Assembly: GCA_029262065.1 (NCBI GenBank)
Contig: JAJDAC010000014.1
Span: forward strand, 248,001-312,000
DNA: 64,000 nt
Source: Candidatus Krumholzibacteriota bacterium
GTDB lineage: Bacteria > Krumholzibacteriota > Krumholzibacteriia > JAJRXK01
Direction: 5' to 3'
Numbering within the stretch: the first letter of the stretch is position 1; the number at the start of each line of letters is the position of its first letter. Of this stretch, positions 16,949-25,524 are shown one piece after another. Under the pieces are notes generated by a model. It was not told where the DNA came from and ran no database searches. It saw nothing but the letters and a program-made list of their open reading frames with translations. The position numbers and the translations under genes are program-made.

Positions 16949-18108
16949 GCGAAGATCGTCTGTCGCCACGCGTCCGTATCCGCGTCCACTTTCTGGTCAA
17001 TAGCCTGGTCATCGGTGGCGCCGAAAGAGTCGTCGAGGCGCTTTGCCTCGATCTTCCCAAACACGACATCGATGTGACCCTGGCGTGCCTACGCGACGCG
17101 GGCCCCATCGGTCGCTCGCTGGCCGATCGCGGCCTTCGCGTGGATCAGAATCTCGCCCCCGCGCGCCGCTCGTTCAGCCAGGTGATTTCGCTCCGCCGCT
17201 ACCTCAAGCGCGCGAAACCGCACGTGGCCTACGTGCTCGACCACACCAACGCCCTGTTCTACGGGCGATTGGCGGCGCGTCTGGCCGGCGTGCCGAACCA
17301 GATCATGGCCGTACACCGCACCGGCCGCGCGGACGGATCACCGAGCCTGGGTAGGACCGACCGACTGCTGGCCGGACTGAGCCATCGGGTGATCGCGGTC
17401 AGCCAGGGGCATCGTAGGTACCTGCAAGAAGTGGAGGGGGTGGCGGGCGATCGGCTGCGGGTCATCTACAACGGTGTGAGCGCCGACAGCTTTCTCGCAC
17501 CTGCCCACGGCGAAGCCAGGACGGCCCAACGAACCGAGCTGGGGTTGCCCGCCGAGGGTGGTGTGGTGGCCGTGGTGGCCGCCCTGCGTCCCGAGAAGAA
17601 CCATCGACTGCTCTTCGAGGCCATTGCCAGAATGGAGGCCGAACATCGGCCCACCGTGGCTATCGTAGGCGATGGCGGTGAGCGCGACCGGCTGCGGCAC
17701 GATGTATCCGAGCTGGGGATCGATCGGTGGATCCGTTGGTTGGGACAACGCGACCAGGTCGCTCCTATTCTGGCCGTGTCCGACGTCTTGTGCTTGCCAT
17801 CGCACCCGATGGTGGAGACATTTCCCATGTGTGTGTTGGAGGCGATGGCCGCTCGTCTGCCCGTGGTGGCCACGAGGGTTGGGTCGCTCGACGAGATGGT
17901 GGAGGATGGTCGCACCGGCGTCCTGGTGGCCCCCAACCAACCCTCGCAGCTGGCGGATGCTCTGGGCCAGCTGCTGGCCGACCCCGAACGTGCGCGGGCC
18001 ATGGGCGAGGCGGGCCGTCAACGCGTCGAGAGTGAATTCACGCGCCAGGCCATGGTTGAATCCACCGCGAGTCTCCTGTGGGAACTGGCGCGTCGCTCGG
18101 GCGTCTGA
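16945..18108 (+). CDS. GT4-family glycosyltransferase with probable CTG start
   Basis: The 387-residue glycosyltransferase has an N-terminal strand and glycine loop (IRVHFLVNSLVIGGAERVVEAL) encoded upstream of the first ATG/GTG/TTG, so a start at GTG 17074 would delete the first fold element. The open frame reaches back to CTG 16945, which overlaps the previous stop as CTGA and has AGGAG at 16934-16938 with a 6 nt spacer. The C-terminal half has VVAALRPEKNHRLLFEAI and the EX7E signature HPMVETFPMCVLEAMAARLPVV. It probably adds one sugar of the repeat unit. Confidence 0.8.
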   Translation: MSEDRLSPRVRIRVHFLVNSLVIGGAERVVEALCLDLPKHDIDVTLACLRDAGPIGRSLADRGLRVDQNLAPARRSFSQVISLRRYLKRAKPHVAYVLDHTNALFYGRLAARLAGVPNQIMAVHRTGRADGSPSLGRTDRLLAGLSHRVIAVSQGHRRYLQEVEGVAGDRLRVIYNGVSADSFLAPAHGEARTAQRTELGLPAEGGVVAVVAALRPEKNHRLLFEAIARMEAEHRPTVAIVGDGGERDRLRHDVSELGIDRWIRWLGQRDQVAPILAVSDVLCLPSHPMVETFPMCVLEAMAARLPVVATRVGSLDEMVEDGRTGVLVAPNQPSQLADALGQLLADPERARAMGEAGRQRVESEFTRQAMVESTASLLWELARRSGV

Positions 18109-18194
18109 TATGACATGCTTCGGCGCCCGGGTCATCCAGGTCCACGCGCATACCCATCGGCTCACCTGCGCGTCGGGTTTCACGAGGAAAACGG

Positions 18195-19076
18195 TTGAAC
18201 GAATCGCTCAACGACTATCTTCGGGCATTCCGGGGAGATTTCGAGCCTGCCCTGGTTCGCGCGATGGACGGTGTGCAACATCGGTACACGCCGCGGTTGC
18301 TCGACGCAATGCGATACACGCCCTTGGCCGGCGGCAAGCGCATTCGGCCCGCGGTGATCGACCTGTTTGCCCGCGCCACTCCGGCTCCGTCTGAGCCTGA
18401 CATCCATGCCGCCGGTATCGCCGTCGAACTCATCCACGCCTGTTCCCTGGTTCTCGATGATCTTCCCAGTATGGATGACGCCACGCTGCGGCGAGGCCGT
18501 CCGTGCTGCCACATAGAATTCGGACTCGACACGGCGATTCTGGCGGCAAATGCCCAACTGATGCTTGCGTTCGAGCATTTGGCCACGCTTGATCAACGAC
18601 ATCCCACTTTGGGCGCGACGGCTACGATGGCAAGGGCGGTGGGCGCGGCCGGTATGATTGGAGGCCAGCACGTCGACTTGCATCTGGCCACGGCCGACCG
18701 CGAACTCCAGAGTCTCGAGTATATTCATCGACACAAGACCGGAGTGTTGTTCGAGGCCTGCGCAAAGATTGGCGTGGGCCTGGGTGGAGGCGATGATGCG
18801 TTGCAACAACGTGCCCTCGTGTATGCGCGCAATCTCGGACTCGCCTTCCAGATCAAGGACGACCTGCTCGACGCCACGGGCCACGCAAGTGAAATGGGCA
18901 AGGATGCACGCATGGATCGCGGTAAGGAGACATTTGTAACGGCCCTGGGTGATGCCGAGAGCAAGGAAATCATGCTTCGGCTGCTTGCCACCGCCCGCCA
19001 GTCCGTGCACGACGTGGGGCCCACTGGCCCGCGCCTGGGAGACCTGTGCGACTATGTCGCGACGCGAAGAAACTGA
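18195..19076 (+). CDS. trans-polyprenyl diphosphate synthase (GGPP/FPP synthase family)
   Basis: This 293-residue all-helical prenyltransferase has GGKRIRP, a first aspartate-rich motif (LVLDDLPSMDD, DDxxxxD type) near residue 92, RRGRPCCH, GGQHVDL, HRHKTGVLFEAC and the second aspartate-rich motif FQIKDDLLD near 221. It condenses isopentenyl diphosphate with allylic diphosphates. It starts at TTG 18195 with GAGG 7 nt upstream. It is the second copy in the window (the other is at 39322 beside dxs) and lies between a glycosyltransferase and a large membrane protein. It may supply a lipid carrier or a specific prenyl chain, or be a lineage-specific duplicate. Confidence 0.85.
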   Translation: MNESLNDYLRAFRGDFEPALVRAMDGVQHRYTPRLLDAMRYTPLAGGKRIRPAVIDLFARATPAPSEPDIHAAGIAVELIHACSLVLDDLPSMDDATLRRGRPCCHIEFGLDTAILAANAQLMLAFEHLATLDQRHPTLGATATMARAVGAAGMIGGQHVDLHLATADRELQSLEYIHRHKTGVLFEACAKIGVGLGGGDDALQQRALVYARNLGLAFQIKDDLLDATGHASEMGKDARMDRGKETFVTALGDAESKEIMLRLLATARQSVHDVGPTGPRLGDLCDYVATRRN

Positions 19077-20958
19077 ACCATCCGCGCGCCTCGAAGAGGG
19101 CATTCGTCGATTGCAGGAGATGGGTTACCTGCAGTCGCACGCCGAGTTGTTCGTGGCGCAGCGCGTTCCGGTCGACGCGGGGAGTCTTCGTACCGCGTTG
19201 GTCGTGGGCGTATGGATTGGCTCGATCGGCGGGGCCCTGCTCGGCCTTCTGATGACGGCTACCGCCGTGCTTGCAGACACAACGTTGCTCGATCGCCCCG
19301 CTGACCTGGGTTGGCTGGCCCTGCAGTTCGTGGGCGTGGCCGCCGTGGGCGCGAGTTTGGCGCTCACTCTGCTCCTGTGGCCGGTGCTGGCGTGGATGCA
19401 GAGTCACTCCGGGGCCATGAGTCATTGGGCACCGCTGATACCGTCGGCGTTGCTGGGGCTGTACGTGTCCGACGCTTCGGGTCGACACGTATTGCCGCGG
19501 TTGGACTCCGTCCAATGGCCAGCGGCGTCGCTTGTCACCGCGGTTTGCGCCGGTGGTGCGGGCTGGCTGTTGTGGCGCTTTCTGCGCGCGATGGTCGCGG
19601 CTGCACGTGTGCGATTGCGCGGTGCGCCGAAGATTCGAGCCCGGCGCCGCGGCGACGTCTGGTTCGCGCCGTTGTTGGCCGGTGTATTGGGACTGGTTCT
19701 GCTGATCGTGGGTCCGTACCGGGAACACCGTCCGTTGCCGCGTCTGGACCAGATCCAGGTACGGTCTGCTTCTCCCGGGCCGCCCACCCTGATCGTTGCG
19801 ATCGAAGGACTCGATCGCGCCGACCGCGAACGGTTGGCCGGATGGTCGACGGCCGGCCGGTGGTGGAGCAGCGGAGCAGTTACCACGCTGCCATCTGCCG
19901 CCGGGCACCCGGCGTCGTTCTGGAACGAGGTGGCCACCGGGTTCGACGCGCACGTACACGGGTTGGGGTCGGCCACCGCCAGTGCTCCGCGCGGCGTGCA
20001 AACGAATCCCGAGGGGCTGCGTCAGAATCCCTGGGTGGACACGGTCCTGAGAAACCTGCTTCCCGGCATAGGATTGGCCACGGTCGAAGCGGCGGACCAA
20101 CGCGAGCTTCGACGTCCGCCGGTTTGGGAAATGGCCACAAGGGCCGGCGTGCGGTGCCGGGTGGTCAACTGGTGGGCGACATACCCGGCCGCGCAGCAGC
20201 CGCCGCTGGAAGTGGTAAGTGATCGCTGGTTCCTGCGCCTCTGGGAGAACCGTTCGCTGGCCCAGTCCGATTCCCTGCTTCGGACGCCCGACGCGTTGGA
20301 GCAGGAGTTCGAGCGGACCGGCCGCGGTATTCTGCAGGAGGTCTTTCGTCGAAGGGCGCGGTCACCGTTCGCCGCGCGCGGCGATTCCATCCTCAGCGCG
20401 TTTGAAACGGAGAATGCGTTCGTGGACGATCTGGCGGCCACCTGGAGCTACGCCACGGCCAGCGACGTGTTCCATAGTGGCTTGACGTCACCGCCGGCGG
20501 CGGGCAACGTGCGGCTGGTGGCCGCGCACTGGAACGGCCTGGACGTCTTCAAGCGCGGTCTCGTGCGCGTGGCCGAGTCGGGTCAGACCTCCGTTGTTCG
20601 CGTGGGCGCCGAGTTGCTCGATCTGTATCTCCGGCTCCTGGACGAGCTGTTGGTCCAGTTCGTCGAGCGCTCCGAGGCCGATGTGACGCTCCTTGCCTCC
20701 TCGCCGTCGGATGTCGGACGGGAACTCTGGGCGTGGGAGCGCATGCAAGGAAGAGAGGCGGGGGTCTCCCTGCGGGCGACCCAATGGGCTCCCGCCGTGC
20801 TCGAGCGACTGGGGCTACCCGTGGCTCGCGACATGGACGCTGCCACCGTGGATTCGGGCTTGGCCACCTACGGTCGTCGACCGCGGTGGACGCCGCTGGT
20901 AGAGCGCAGTCAGCGCGATCTGGAACGCTTGCGGAGCCTGGGATATATTGGCCCGTAG
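19054..20958 (+). CDS. membrane protein with degenerate alkaline phosphatase-superfamily domain
   Basis: The 634-residue protein has about five membrane helices in residues 45-225 and then a domain with the layout of AlkP/phosphodiesterase proteins: TLIVAIEGLDRADRERL, HPASFWNEVATGFDAHVHGLG, PPVWEMATRAGVRCRVVNWWATYPA and a C-terminal LRSLGYI tail common in such proteins. Key catalytic positions differ: the first metal Asp (normally DG) is Glu251, the nucleophile Thr region reads SAAGHPASFW, and the SDHG motif reads SPSDVG. It therefore looks like an inactive relative. It overlaps the prenyl synthase by 23 bp. ATG 19054 is the first start with sensible sequence. Confidence 0.65.
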   Translation: MSRREETEPSARLEEGIRRLQEMGYLQSHAELFVAQRVPVDAGSLRTALVVGVWIGSIGGALLGLLMTATAVLADTTLLDRPADLGWLALQFVGVAAVGASLALTLLLWPVLAWMQSHSGAMSHWAPLIPSALLGLYVSDASGRHVLPRLDSVQWPAASLVTAVCAGGAGWLLWRFLRAMVAAARVRLRGAPKIRARRRGDVWFAPLLAGVLGLVLLIVGPYREHRPLPRLDQIQVRSASPGPPTLIVAIEGLDRADRERLAGWSTAGRWWSSGAVTTLPSAAGHPASFWNEVATGFDAHVHGLGSATASAPRGVQTNPEGLRQNPWVDTVLRNLLPGIGLATVEAADQRELRRPPVWEMATRAGVRCRVVNWWATYPAAQQPPLEVVSDRWFLRLWENRSLAQSDSLLRTPDALEQEFERTGRGILQEVFRRRARSPFAARGDSILSAFETENAFVDDLAATWSYATASDVFHSGLTSPPAAGNVRLVAAHWNGLDVFKRGLVRVAESGQTSVVRVGAELLDLYLRLLDELLVQFVERSEADVTLLASSPSDVGRELWAWERMQGREAGVSLRATQWAPAVLERLGLPVARDMDAATVDSGLATYGRRPRWTPLVERSQRDLERLRSLGYIGP

Positions 20959-20988
20959 TAGGGAAACGCCGATATCGAGGGAAGATCC

Positions 20989-21615
20989 ATGAAAATCCAT
21001 CACCGGACTGCTGTTTTCCTGACATTGTTCTCGGGCGCGGCCATGGTGTTCGGTGCCTGCGCTCGGCCGTCGACGTCGCCCGCGGTGGACCCGAGCCAGC
21101 GCAGCGAGTCGCCTGACACTCCGCGCGAGGAAATGTCAGACACACCCTACCGGCTCGAGCAGGAGGGCACGGCCCCGCCATCAGCGGATGTAGCCTTCGA
21201 AGAGGACTCATTGCCCGGCGGGACGCCAGCCCAGAGCGAGACCCCGCCGGAAGCCGCCGATGCAAATCCGCTGTCGCGGCCAGCGGTGAACAGCGAGGTC
21301 GTGGAAGAAGAGCCGGTATCCGTCCCGGTGGAACCGACGGTGGTCACACCGGTACCGCCGACCGAGCGCGTGAATCCGGCCAGCCGGGGCTTCCGGGTCC
21401 AATTGGCGGCGTCCACCGACCACGCCGAGGCCCGGCGACTTGCGCGCGAAGCGGGTCAGCGGCTGGGAACCGAGGTCTACGTGGAATTCGAGGCTCCGTA
21501 CTACAAGGTCCGCGCCGGAGACTTTGCCGGGCGGGGACCAGCTCTCCAGCTTCGCGACCGCGCCAAGGGCTACGGATACGCTGAGGCCTGGGTCGTGGCC
21601 ACGACCATCAGGTGA
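20989..21615 (+). CDS. SPOR-domain lipoprotein
   Basis: This 208-residue protein has a lipoprotein signal peptide ending in VFGAC (lipidated Cys at residue 24). A long low-complexity Pro/Glu/Thr linker follows, then a C-terminal SPOR domain (about residues 135-208: FRVQLAASTDHAEARRLAREAG, VYVEFEAPYYKVRAGDF). SPOR domains bind denuded peptidoglycan at division sites, so the protein probably sits on the periplasmic face of a membrane near the septum. GAGGGAAG lies 7 nt before ATG 20989. It follows the AlkP-like gene by 30 bp and precedes the tRNA cluster. Confidence 0.85.
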   Translation: MKIHHRTAVFLTLFSGAAMVFGACARPSTSPAVDPSQRSESPDTPREEMSDTPYRLEQEGTAPPSADVAFEEDSLPGGTPAQSETPPEAADANPLSRPAVNSEVVEEEPVSVPVEPTVVTPVPPTERVNPASRGFRVQLAASTDHAEARRLAREAGQRLGTEVYVEFEAPYYKVRAGDFAGRGPALQLRDRAKGYGYAEAWVVATTIR

Positions 21616-21644
21616 TGATCTGGTGCAAATCGTGGTTGGTGGCC

Positions 21645-21672
21645 TTGACGCAGAGTCGAGATTGAATAGAAT
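21645..21672 (+). promoter_or_regulatory. tRNA-Gly promoter
   Basis: TTGACG (21645-21650), a 16 bp spacer and TAGAAT (21667-21672) match sigma-70 consensus at five of six bases in each box. The predicted transcript would begin about 6 nt before the tRNA. Confidence 0.6.
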
Positions 21673-21684
21673 AGACGATTCGGG

Positions 21685-21760
<76 letters not shown>

Positions 21761-21839
21761 TATCTCCTTCTTTTCCCTTCACTCATTTGCACTGCGATGC
21801 CCCTTGGCTGGTCCGCGGTGGGGTGTGGGGGATTTCGAG

Positions 21840-21916
21840 GGCGGCATAGCCAAGTGGTCTAAGGCGACGGTTTGCAAAACCGTTATTCCCCAGTTCGAAT
21901 CTGGGTGCCGCCTCCA
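21840..21916 (+). tRNA. tRNA-Cys (GCA)
   Basis: A cloverleaf with acceptor GGCGGCA pairing TGCCGCC, anticodon loop TTGCAAA with GCA at 21874-21876, T loop AGTTCGAATCT and encoded CCA at 21914-21916. It lies 79 bp after tRNA-Gly and just before a strong terminator, so the two are probably co-transcribed. Confidence 0.96.
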
Positions 21917-21926
21917 CCGCCCTCGT

Positions 21927-21958
21927 AGCGCGGACGACAAATGTCGTCCGCGCTTTTT
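21927..21958 (+). terminator. rho-independent terminator after tRNA-Cys
   Basis: A 13 bp perfect stem (AGCGCGGACGACA with its complement at 21942-21954) is followed by a five-base T-run. It ends the tRNA-Gly/tRNA-Cys transcript. Confidence 0.9.
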
Positions 21959-22000
21959 CGTTTGGCGGATCTGGTGTAGGAACAAGGGTGGAATGCAGGT

Positions 22001-22089
22001 GCCTGGGTGGCGGAATGGTAGACGCCGCGGACTTAAAATCCGCTGGGACCTAGCGTCCCGTGAGGGTTCGAGTCCCTCCCCGGGCACCA
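22001..22089 (+). tRNA. tRNA-Leu (TAA)
   Basis: An 89 nt class II tRNA: acceptor GCCTGGG pairs with CCCGGGC (one G-T), the anticodon loop CTTAAAA gives TAA at 22034-22036, a long variable arm (about 22044-22064) is present, then GGTTCGAGTCC and encoded CCA. It lies beyond the terminator of the other two tRNAs, so it has its own promoter, which I could not identify. Confidence 0.96.
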
Positions 22090-22132
22090 ATACTGCTCGT
22101 CTTGTTCTCGCTCGATCGGGAAACCATCGTCC

Positions 22133-23311
22133 ATGCGTCGCACCGTAACCATCCTGTCGTCGGAAATGGACGGCACTGCCCTGATTCGCGACCACGCCCT
22201 CGCGCGCATGCTGGCTTCCGAATACAACGTGCAGATCGTCGGTTTTTCTCGCGGCGGAGGTGTGTGGCCGCCCCTGGCGGGCGACACCTCGGTGGACTTC
22301 CGCCCCCTGCGTATCGACAACGCCTGGGACCTGTGGACGAAGGGTGCGAGTCTGGCTCGCCGCGTGATCGAGGGCGATGTCATCTACGCCATGAAGCCAC
22401 GCGCGACCTCATTCGGGTTGGGCCTGCGCGCGCGACGGGCGCTGGGTCGTCCACTGGTGCTGGACATCGACGACTGGGAGATGGGATTCCTGGGCCAATC
22501 CATCTACTGGGAGGCCCGTCTCAACAAGCACCACTGGCTGAAGGATCCGCTCAGTCCGTTGTTCACCAGGATCCTCGATCGGCGGACGGATACGGCAGAT
22601 GCGCGTACGGTCACGACGAGCTATCTGCAGCGCCTGTACGACGGCGTGTGGATCCCGCATACGCGTGACGCGGCCGAGTTCGACGCGGCGGCGTTTCCAC
22701 CATCGCAGTCACCGCCACTCCAGGTGCTCTATCTCGGCGCGGTTCGACCCCACAAGGGCTTGGGCGTTTTGGTAGACGCGTGGAACGAGCTTCGGCCCGA
22801 CAACGCCGTGCTGCGCATGGTGGGCACGCCGCTTGACTCGCGTCACCTCGAGCCGCTACGGGCCAAGGCCGACGACAGCGTTCGTTTCGAGGGGCCCGTC
22901 GCCTTCGACCAGGTCGCACGCGTGATCTCGGAGGTTCACGTGGTGGTCATCCCGCAGCTCGACACGCGTGCCGCGTGGGGGCAGCTGCCCACCAAGTTGA
23001 TCGAGGCGATGGCCCTGGGGCGCGCCATCATCACAACGCGTGTGGGAGACATTCCCATGTGGATCGAGCCAGGCGCCGGCTTGCTGATCGCGCCGGGTGA
23101 TCAACGCGAGCTCGCGACCGCTCTGGGTACCCTGCTCAACGACGCGGCCCTGCGCGAACGTCTGGGAAGCACCGCGCGCGAACGTTTTCTGCTGAACGCG
23201 GCCTCCTCGGCGGTGGCGCCGCGCCTCTGCGCCCTCATGGACGCCGTGCTGAACGGTCGCCCGTGGCCGATCGAGCCGGCGGCAATGGCGGTCGAGAGCG
23301 TCCCGCGGTGA
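22133..23311 (+). CDS. GT4-family glycosyltransferase
   Basis: This 392-residue GT-B protein has an N-terminal half with [24 protein letters not shown] and [11 protein letters not shown], and a C-terminal half with [19 protein letters not shown] near residue 200, [15 protein letters not shown] and [28 protein letters not shown]. It starts at ATG 22133, 43 bp after tRNA-Leu, and heads a three-glycosyltransferase run. The acceptor and donor are unknown. Confidence 0.83.
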   Translation: MRRTVTILSSEMDGTALIRDHALARMLASEYNVQIVGFSRGGGVWPPLAGDTSVDFRPLRIDNAWDLWTKGASLARRVIEGDVIYAMKPRATSFGLGLRARRALGRPLVLDIDDWEMGFLGQSIYWEARLNKHHWLKDPLSPLFTRILDRRTDTADARTVTTSYLQRLYDGVWIPHTRDAAEFDAAAFPPSQSPPLQVLYLGAVRPHKGLGVLVDAWNELRPDNAVLRMVGTPLDSRHLEPLRAKADDSVRFEGPVAFDQVARVISEVHVVVIPQLDTRAAWGQLPTKLIEAMALGRAIITTRVGDIPMWIEPGAGLLIAPGDQRELATALGTLLNDAALRERLGSTARERFLLNAASSAVAPRLCALMDAVLNGRPWPIEPAAMAVESVPR

Positions 23312-23317
23312 TATACT
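23312..23317 (+). promoter_or_regulatory. -10 box TATACT before the glycosyltransferase at 23367
   Basis: TATACT followed by CTC lies directly after the previous stop and 49 bp before GTG 23367. No -35 hexamer is evident at the right distance. The same TATACTC string precedes the DegT gene at 13915. Confidence 0.35.
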
Positions 23318-23366
23318 CTCAGGCCACCTTTTGTTCTTCCTCCCGCGAGCGATCGAGGTCCTGCGC

Positions 23367-24506
23367 GTGCGCATTGTCTACCTGAGCATCGGTCGTCACG
23401 TCCACACCGAGCGCTGGATTCGGTACTTCGCGCAACGGGGACACGACTGCCATCTTCTTACCGTCCAGCCCGGCCCGATCGACGGCGTCACTGTGCACGA
23501 CATCACCAGCGCGGGGCCGGGCAAGCCGGTGCGCTATTGGCGCAGTCTACAGGTCGTACGGGCGCACCTGGCGCAACTCCAACCGTCGATTCTGCACACG
23601 CACTTTCTCACCGGCTACGGTTACTGGGGGGCATTCTCTGGCTTTCGGCCCAACGTGCTGACCGTGTGGGGGGACGATGTGTACGTAACGCCGCACGAGA
23701 ACGCCGTGAAGAAATGGTTGGCGCAGACGGCGCTTCGACGGGCGGACGCGATCACGGGCGATTCGGTGGACATCCTCAAGGACTGCGTGGAATTGGGAGC
23801 CGATGCCGACCGGTGCTACGAAGTCCAGTGGGGAGTCGACTTCGATCGGTTTCGCCCTCAGACCGCGCCCGACGTGCGCGAGCGTCTGGGCATTCCGCGC
23901 GACGCCCAGGTCATACTGAGTCCACGCAGTTTCACGCAGCCCTACTACAACATCGACGTGATCATCGAGGCGACCGCGCGTGCATTGCAAGACCACGCCG
24001 ATGCCCACGTCATCTTCTCCGGGTACGAAGGCGACCCCACTCCGTTCGTGGCCCGCGCCAAGGCGGCGGGGTTGGAGGAGCGGGCGCACTTTGTGGGCCG
24101 CATTCCCCACGATGAGTTTCATCGCACTCTGGCCGCCAGCGACATCTTCGTCTCAGTACCCTCGGTCGATGCCACGGCCGTTTCCCTGCTTGAGTCCATG
24201 GCCATGGGGTGCGGCATCATCGTCAGCTCGTTGGCTAGCGCGATGGAATGGATCGTGGATGGCGAGAACGGTTTGATCGTCGCTCCGCGCGACGAGGATG
24301 CCCTGGTGAAGGCGCTTGATCGCATGCTGACCGACCGAATCGAGCGCAAGGCGTTCGGCGAGCGTTGTGTGCGGGAAGTCCTCGGGCGCGCCGATCATTT
24401 CGTGAACATGGATCGGATGGAGCGGCTCTACCTGCATCTGGCCGAAGGCGCGCCGGTGCCCAACGATCTGGTGAGTTTGTCACGACGGTTGGAACTCGCA
24501 TGCTGA
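23367..24506 (+). CDS. GT4-family glycosyltransferase
   Basis: The 379-residue glycosyltransferase begins MRIVYLSIGRHVHTERWIRYFAQRGH at GTG 23367, with GAGG 8 nt upstream; a longer in-frame start (23331) lacks a site. It has HTHFLTGYGYWGAF and VLTVWGDDVYV in the N-terminal half, VILSPRSFTQPYYNIDVIIEA near residue 185, and VPSVDATAVSLLESMAMGCGIIVSSL near 270 in the C-terminal half. Its stop overlaps the start of the GT2 gene by 7 bp. Confidence 0.85.
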   Translation: MRIVYLSIGRHVHTERWIRYFAQRGHDCHLLTVQPGPIDGVTVHDITSAGPGKPVRYWRSLQVVRAHLAQLQPSILHTHFLTGYGYWGAFSGFRPNVLTVWGDDVYVTPHENAVKKWLAQTALRRADAITGDSVDILKDCVELGADADRCYEVQWGVDFDRFRPQTAPDVRERLGIPRDAQVILSPRSFTQPYYNIDVIIEATARALQDHADAHVIFSGYEGDPTPFVARAKAAGLEERAHFVGRIPHDEFHRTLAASDIFVSVPSVDATAVSLLESMAMGCGIIVSSLASAMEWIVDGENGLIVAPRDEDALVKALDRMLTDRIERKAFGERCVREVLGRADHFVNMDRMERLYLHLAEGAPVPNDLVSLSRRLELAC

Positions 24507-25435
24507 GCGTGGTGATCCCCACGTTTCGAAAACCCGTCTTGCTTCGCCGAACGCTCGAAGCTCTTGCGCCGCAGGTGCGGGAATTGTCGGTGGCGTGCGA
24601 GATCGTAGTCGTGGACGATGGGTCCAACGACGAAACACCGGCCGTCATCGCAAGCCTCGCGTCTCAGTTGCCGGTGCGGCGCGAAGCACCGCCGCGAAAC
24701 GAAGGGCGCGCTCGCGCGCGCAACCGCGGGTGGCGGGCCGCGCGCGGCGAATGGGTGCTCTTTCTCGACGACGACATCGTCCTGCGCCGGGGCGCGTTGG
24801 CCGCGCACGTGGCGGCGCAGCAAACGCGTCCGGCCGCCTACCTCGGTGATGTCGTGACTGCACCCGAGGTCATCGACTCATCGTTGTTCGAATATCTCGA
24901 CACGCGAGGCGTGGCCAAGACCGCGGCCGGCGCGGAAGTACCCTCTCGATACCTGCTCACCCAGAATGTCTCCGTGCCCCGCATGTCACTCGACCAGATC
25001 GGTGGCTTCGACGAGGAGTTCGGCGCCTACGGTTTCGAGGACATGGAGATCGCGTTTCGCCTGGAAGACGAGTGTGGGCTGCGTTTCTATCATCTGGGCG
25101 GCGCGGTGGGCGAGCACATCCACCATCACACGCTGCGCGAGTACCTGGACAAGAAGCAGATGTGCGGTCGCGAAACCCTGCCGCAGTTGGCCCGGCTCCA
25201 TCCGCACCGGATGGCCGAGATGCGGCTCGACGTTCTTCGTCTACCGGTGCCCGGCAGTGGGAATGGTCTGGTGGCCACGCTTCTGGACCTTTCCTTCCGC
25301 GCGGGAGTTCCCGGGCTGGTGGCCTGGACCGTGGGCTGGTGGCCGGCGGGGGTGGGCAGGTCGTACCGCCACCGCGCCTACGACTATCTGGTGATGGCTG
25401 CCTATGCGGCAGGACTCAGGCGCTCCCAGGTCTGA
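24500..25435 (+). CDS. GT2-family glycosyltransferase
   Basis: The 311-residue GT-A glycosyltransferase starts MLSVVIPTFRKPVLLRRTLEAL. It has VVDDGSNDETP, EGRARARNRGWRAARGEWVLFLDDDIVL (DXD metal/nucleotide site near residue 92) and GGFDEEFGAYGFEDMEIAFRLE, which carries the ED acid-base motif of GT2 enzymes. There is no strong membrane segment apart from a hydrophobic C-terminal stretch. It overlaps the preceding glycosyltransferase and is last before the dnaK region. Confidence 0.88.
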   Translation: MLSVVIPTFRKPVLLRRTLEALAPQVRELSVACEIVVVDDGSNDETPAVIASLASQLPVRREAPPRNEGRARARNRGWRAARGEWVLFLDDDIVLRRGALAAHVAAQQTRPAAYLGDVVTAPEVIDSSLFEYLDTRGVAKTAAGAEVPSRYLLTQNVSVPRMSLDQIGGFDEEFGAYGFEDMEIAFRLEDECGLRFYHLGGAVGEHIHHHTLREYLDKKQMCGRETLPQLARLHPHRMAEMRLDVLRLPVPGSGNGLVATLLDLSFRAGVPGLVAWTVGWWPAGVGRSYRHRAYDYLVMAAYAAGLRRSQV

Positions 25436-25439
25436 ACAT

Positions 25440-25457
25440 TTGGCAGGACACTGCCAA
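25440..25457. terminator. stem-loop after the GT2 gene (no T-run)
   Basis: TTGGCAG, GACA, CTGCCAA form a perfect 7 bp hairpin beginning 4 bp after the stop codon. The lack of a T-tract makes intrinsic termination uncertain; it may instead block exonucleases. Confidence 0.4.
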
Positions 25458-25487
25458 TACGGCATATCGGTGCGCAATCGTTTACCG

Positions 25488-25516
25488 ATGAAAATCCTCG
25501 TAAAAACCAGTATGGT
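25488..25516 (+). promoter_or_regulatory. candidate dnaK promoter
   Basis: ATGAAA (25488-25493), a 17 bp spacer and TATGGT (25511-25516) match sigma-70 consensus at four of six bases each, 114 bp upstream of dnaK. No sigma-32-type CCCCAT box and no CIRCE element were seen. Confidence 0.3.
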
Positions 25517-25524
25517 AATGAGTT

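Noticed and set aside
17074-18108. GTG 17074 as the start of the glycosyltransferase
   Set aside because: It would remove the conserved N-terminal strand and GGAERVV loop, which are encoded upstream in the same frame behind a good ribosome site.
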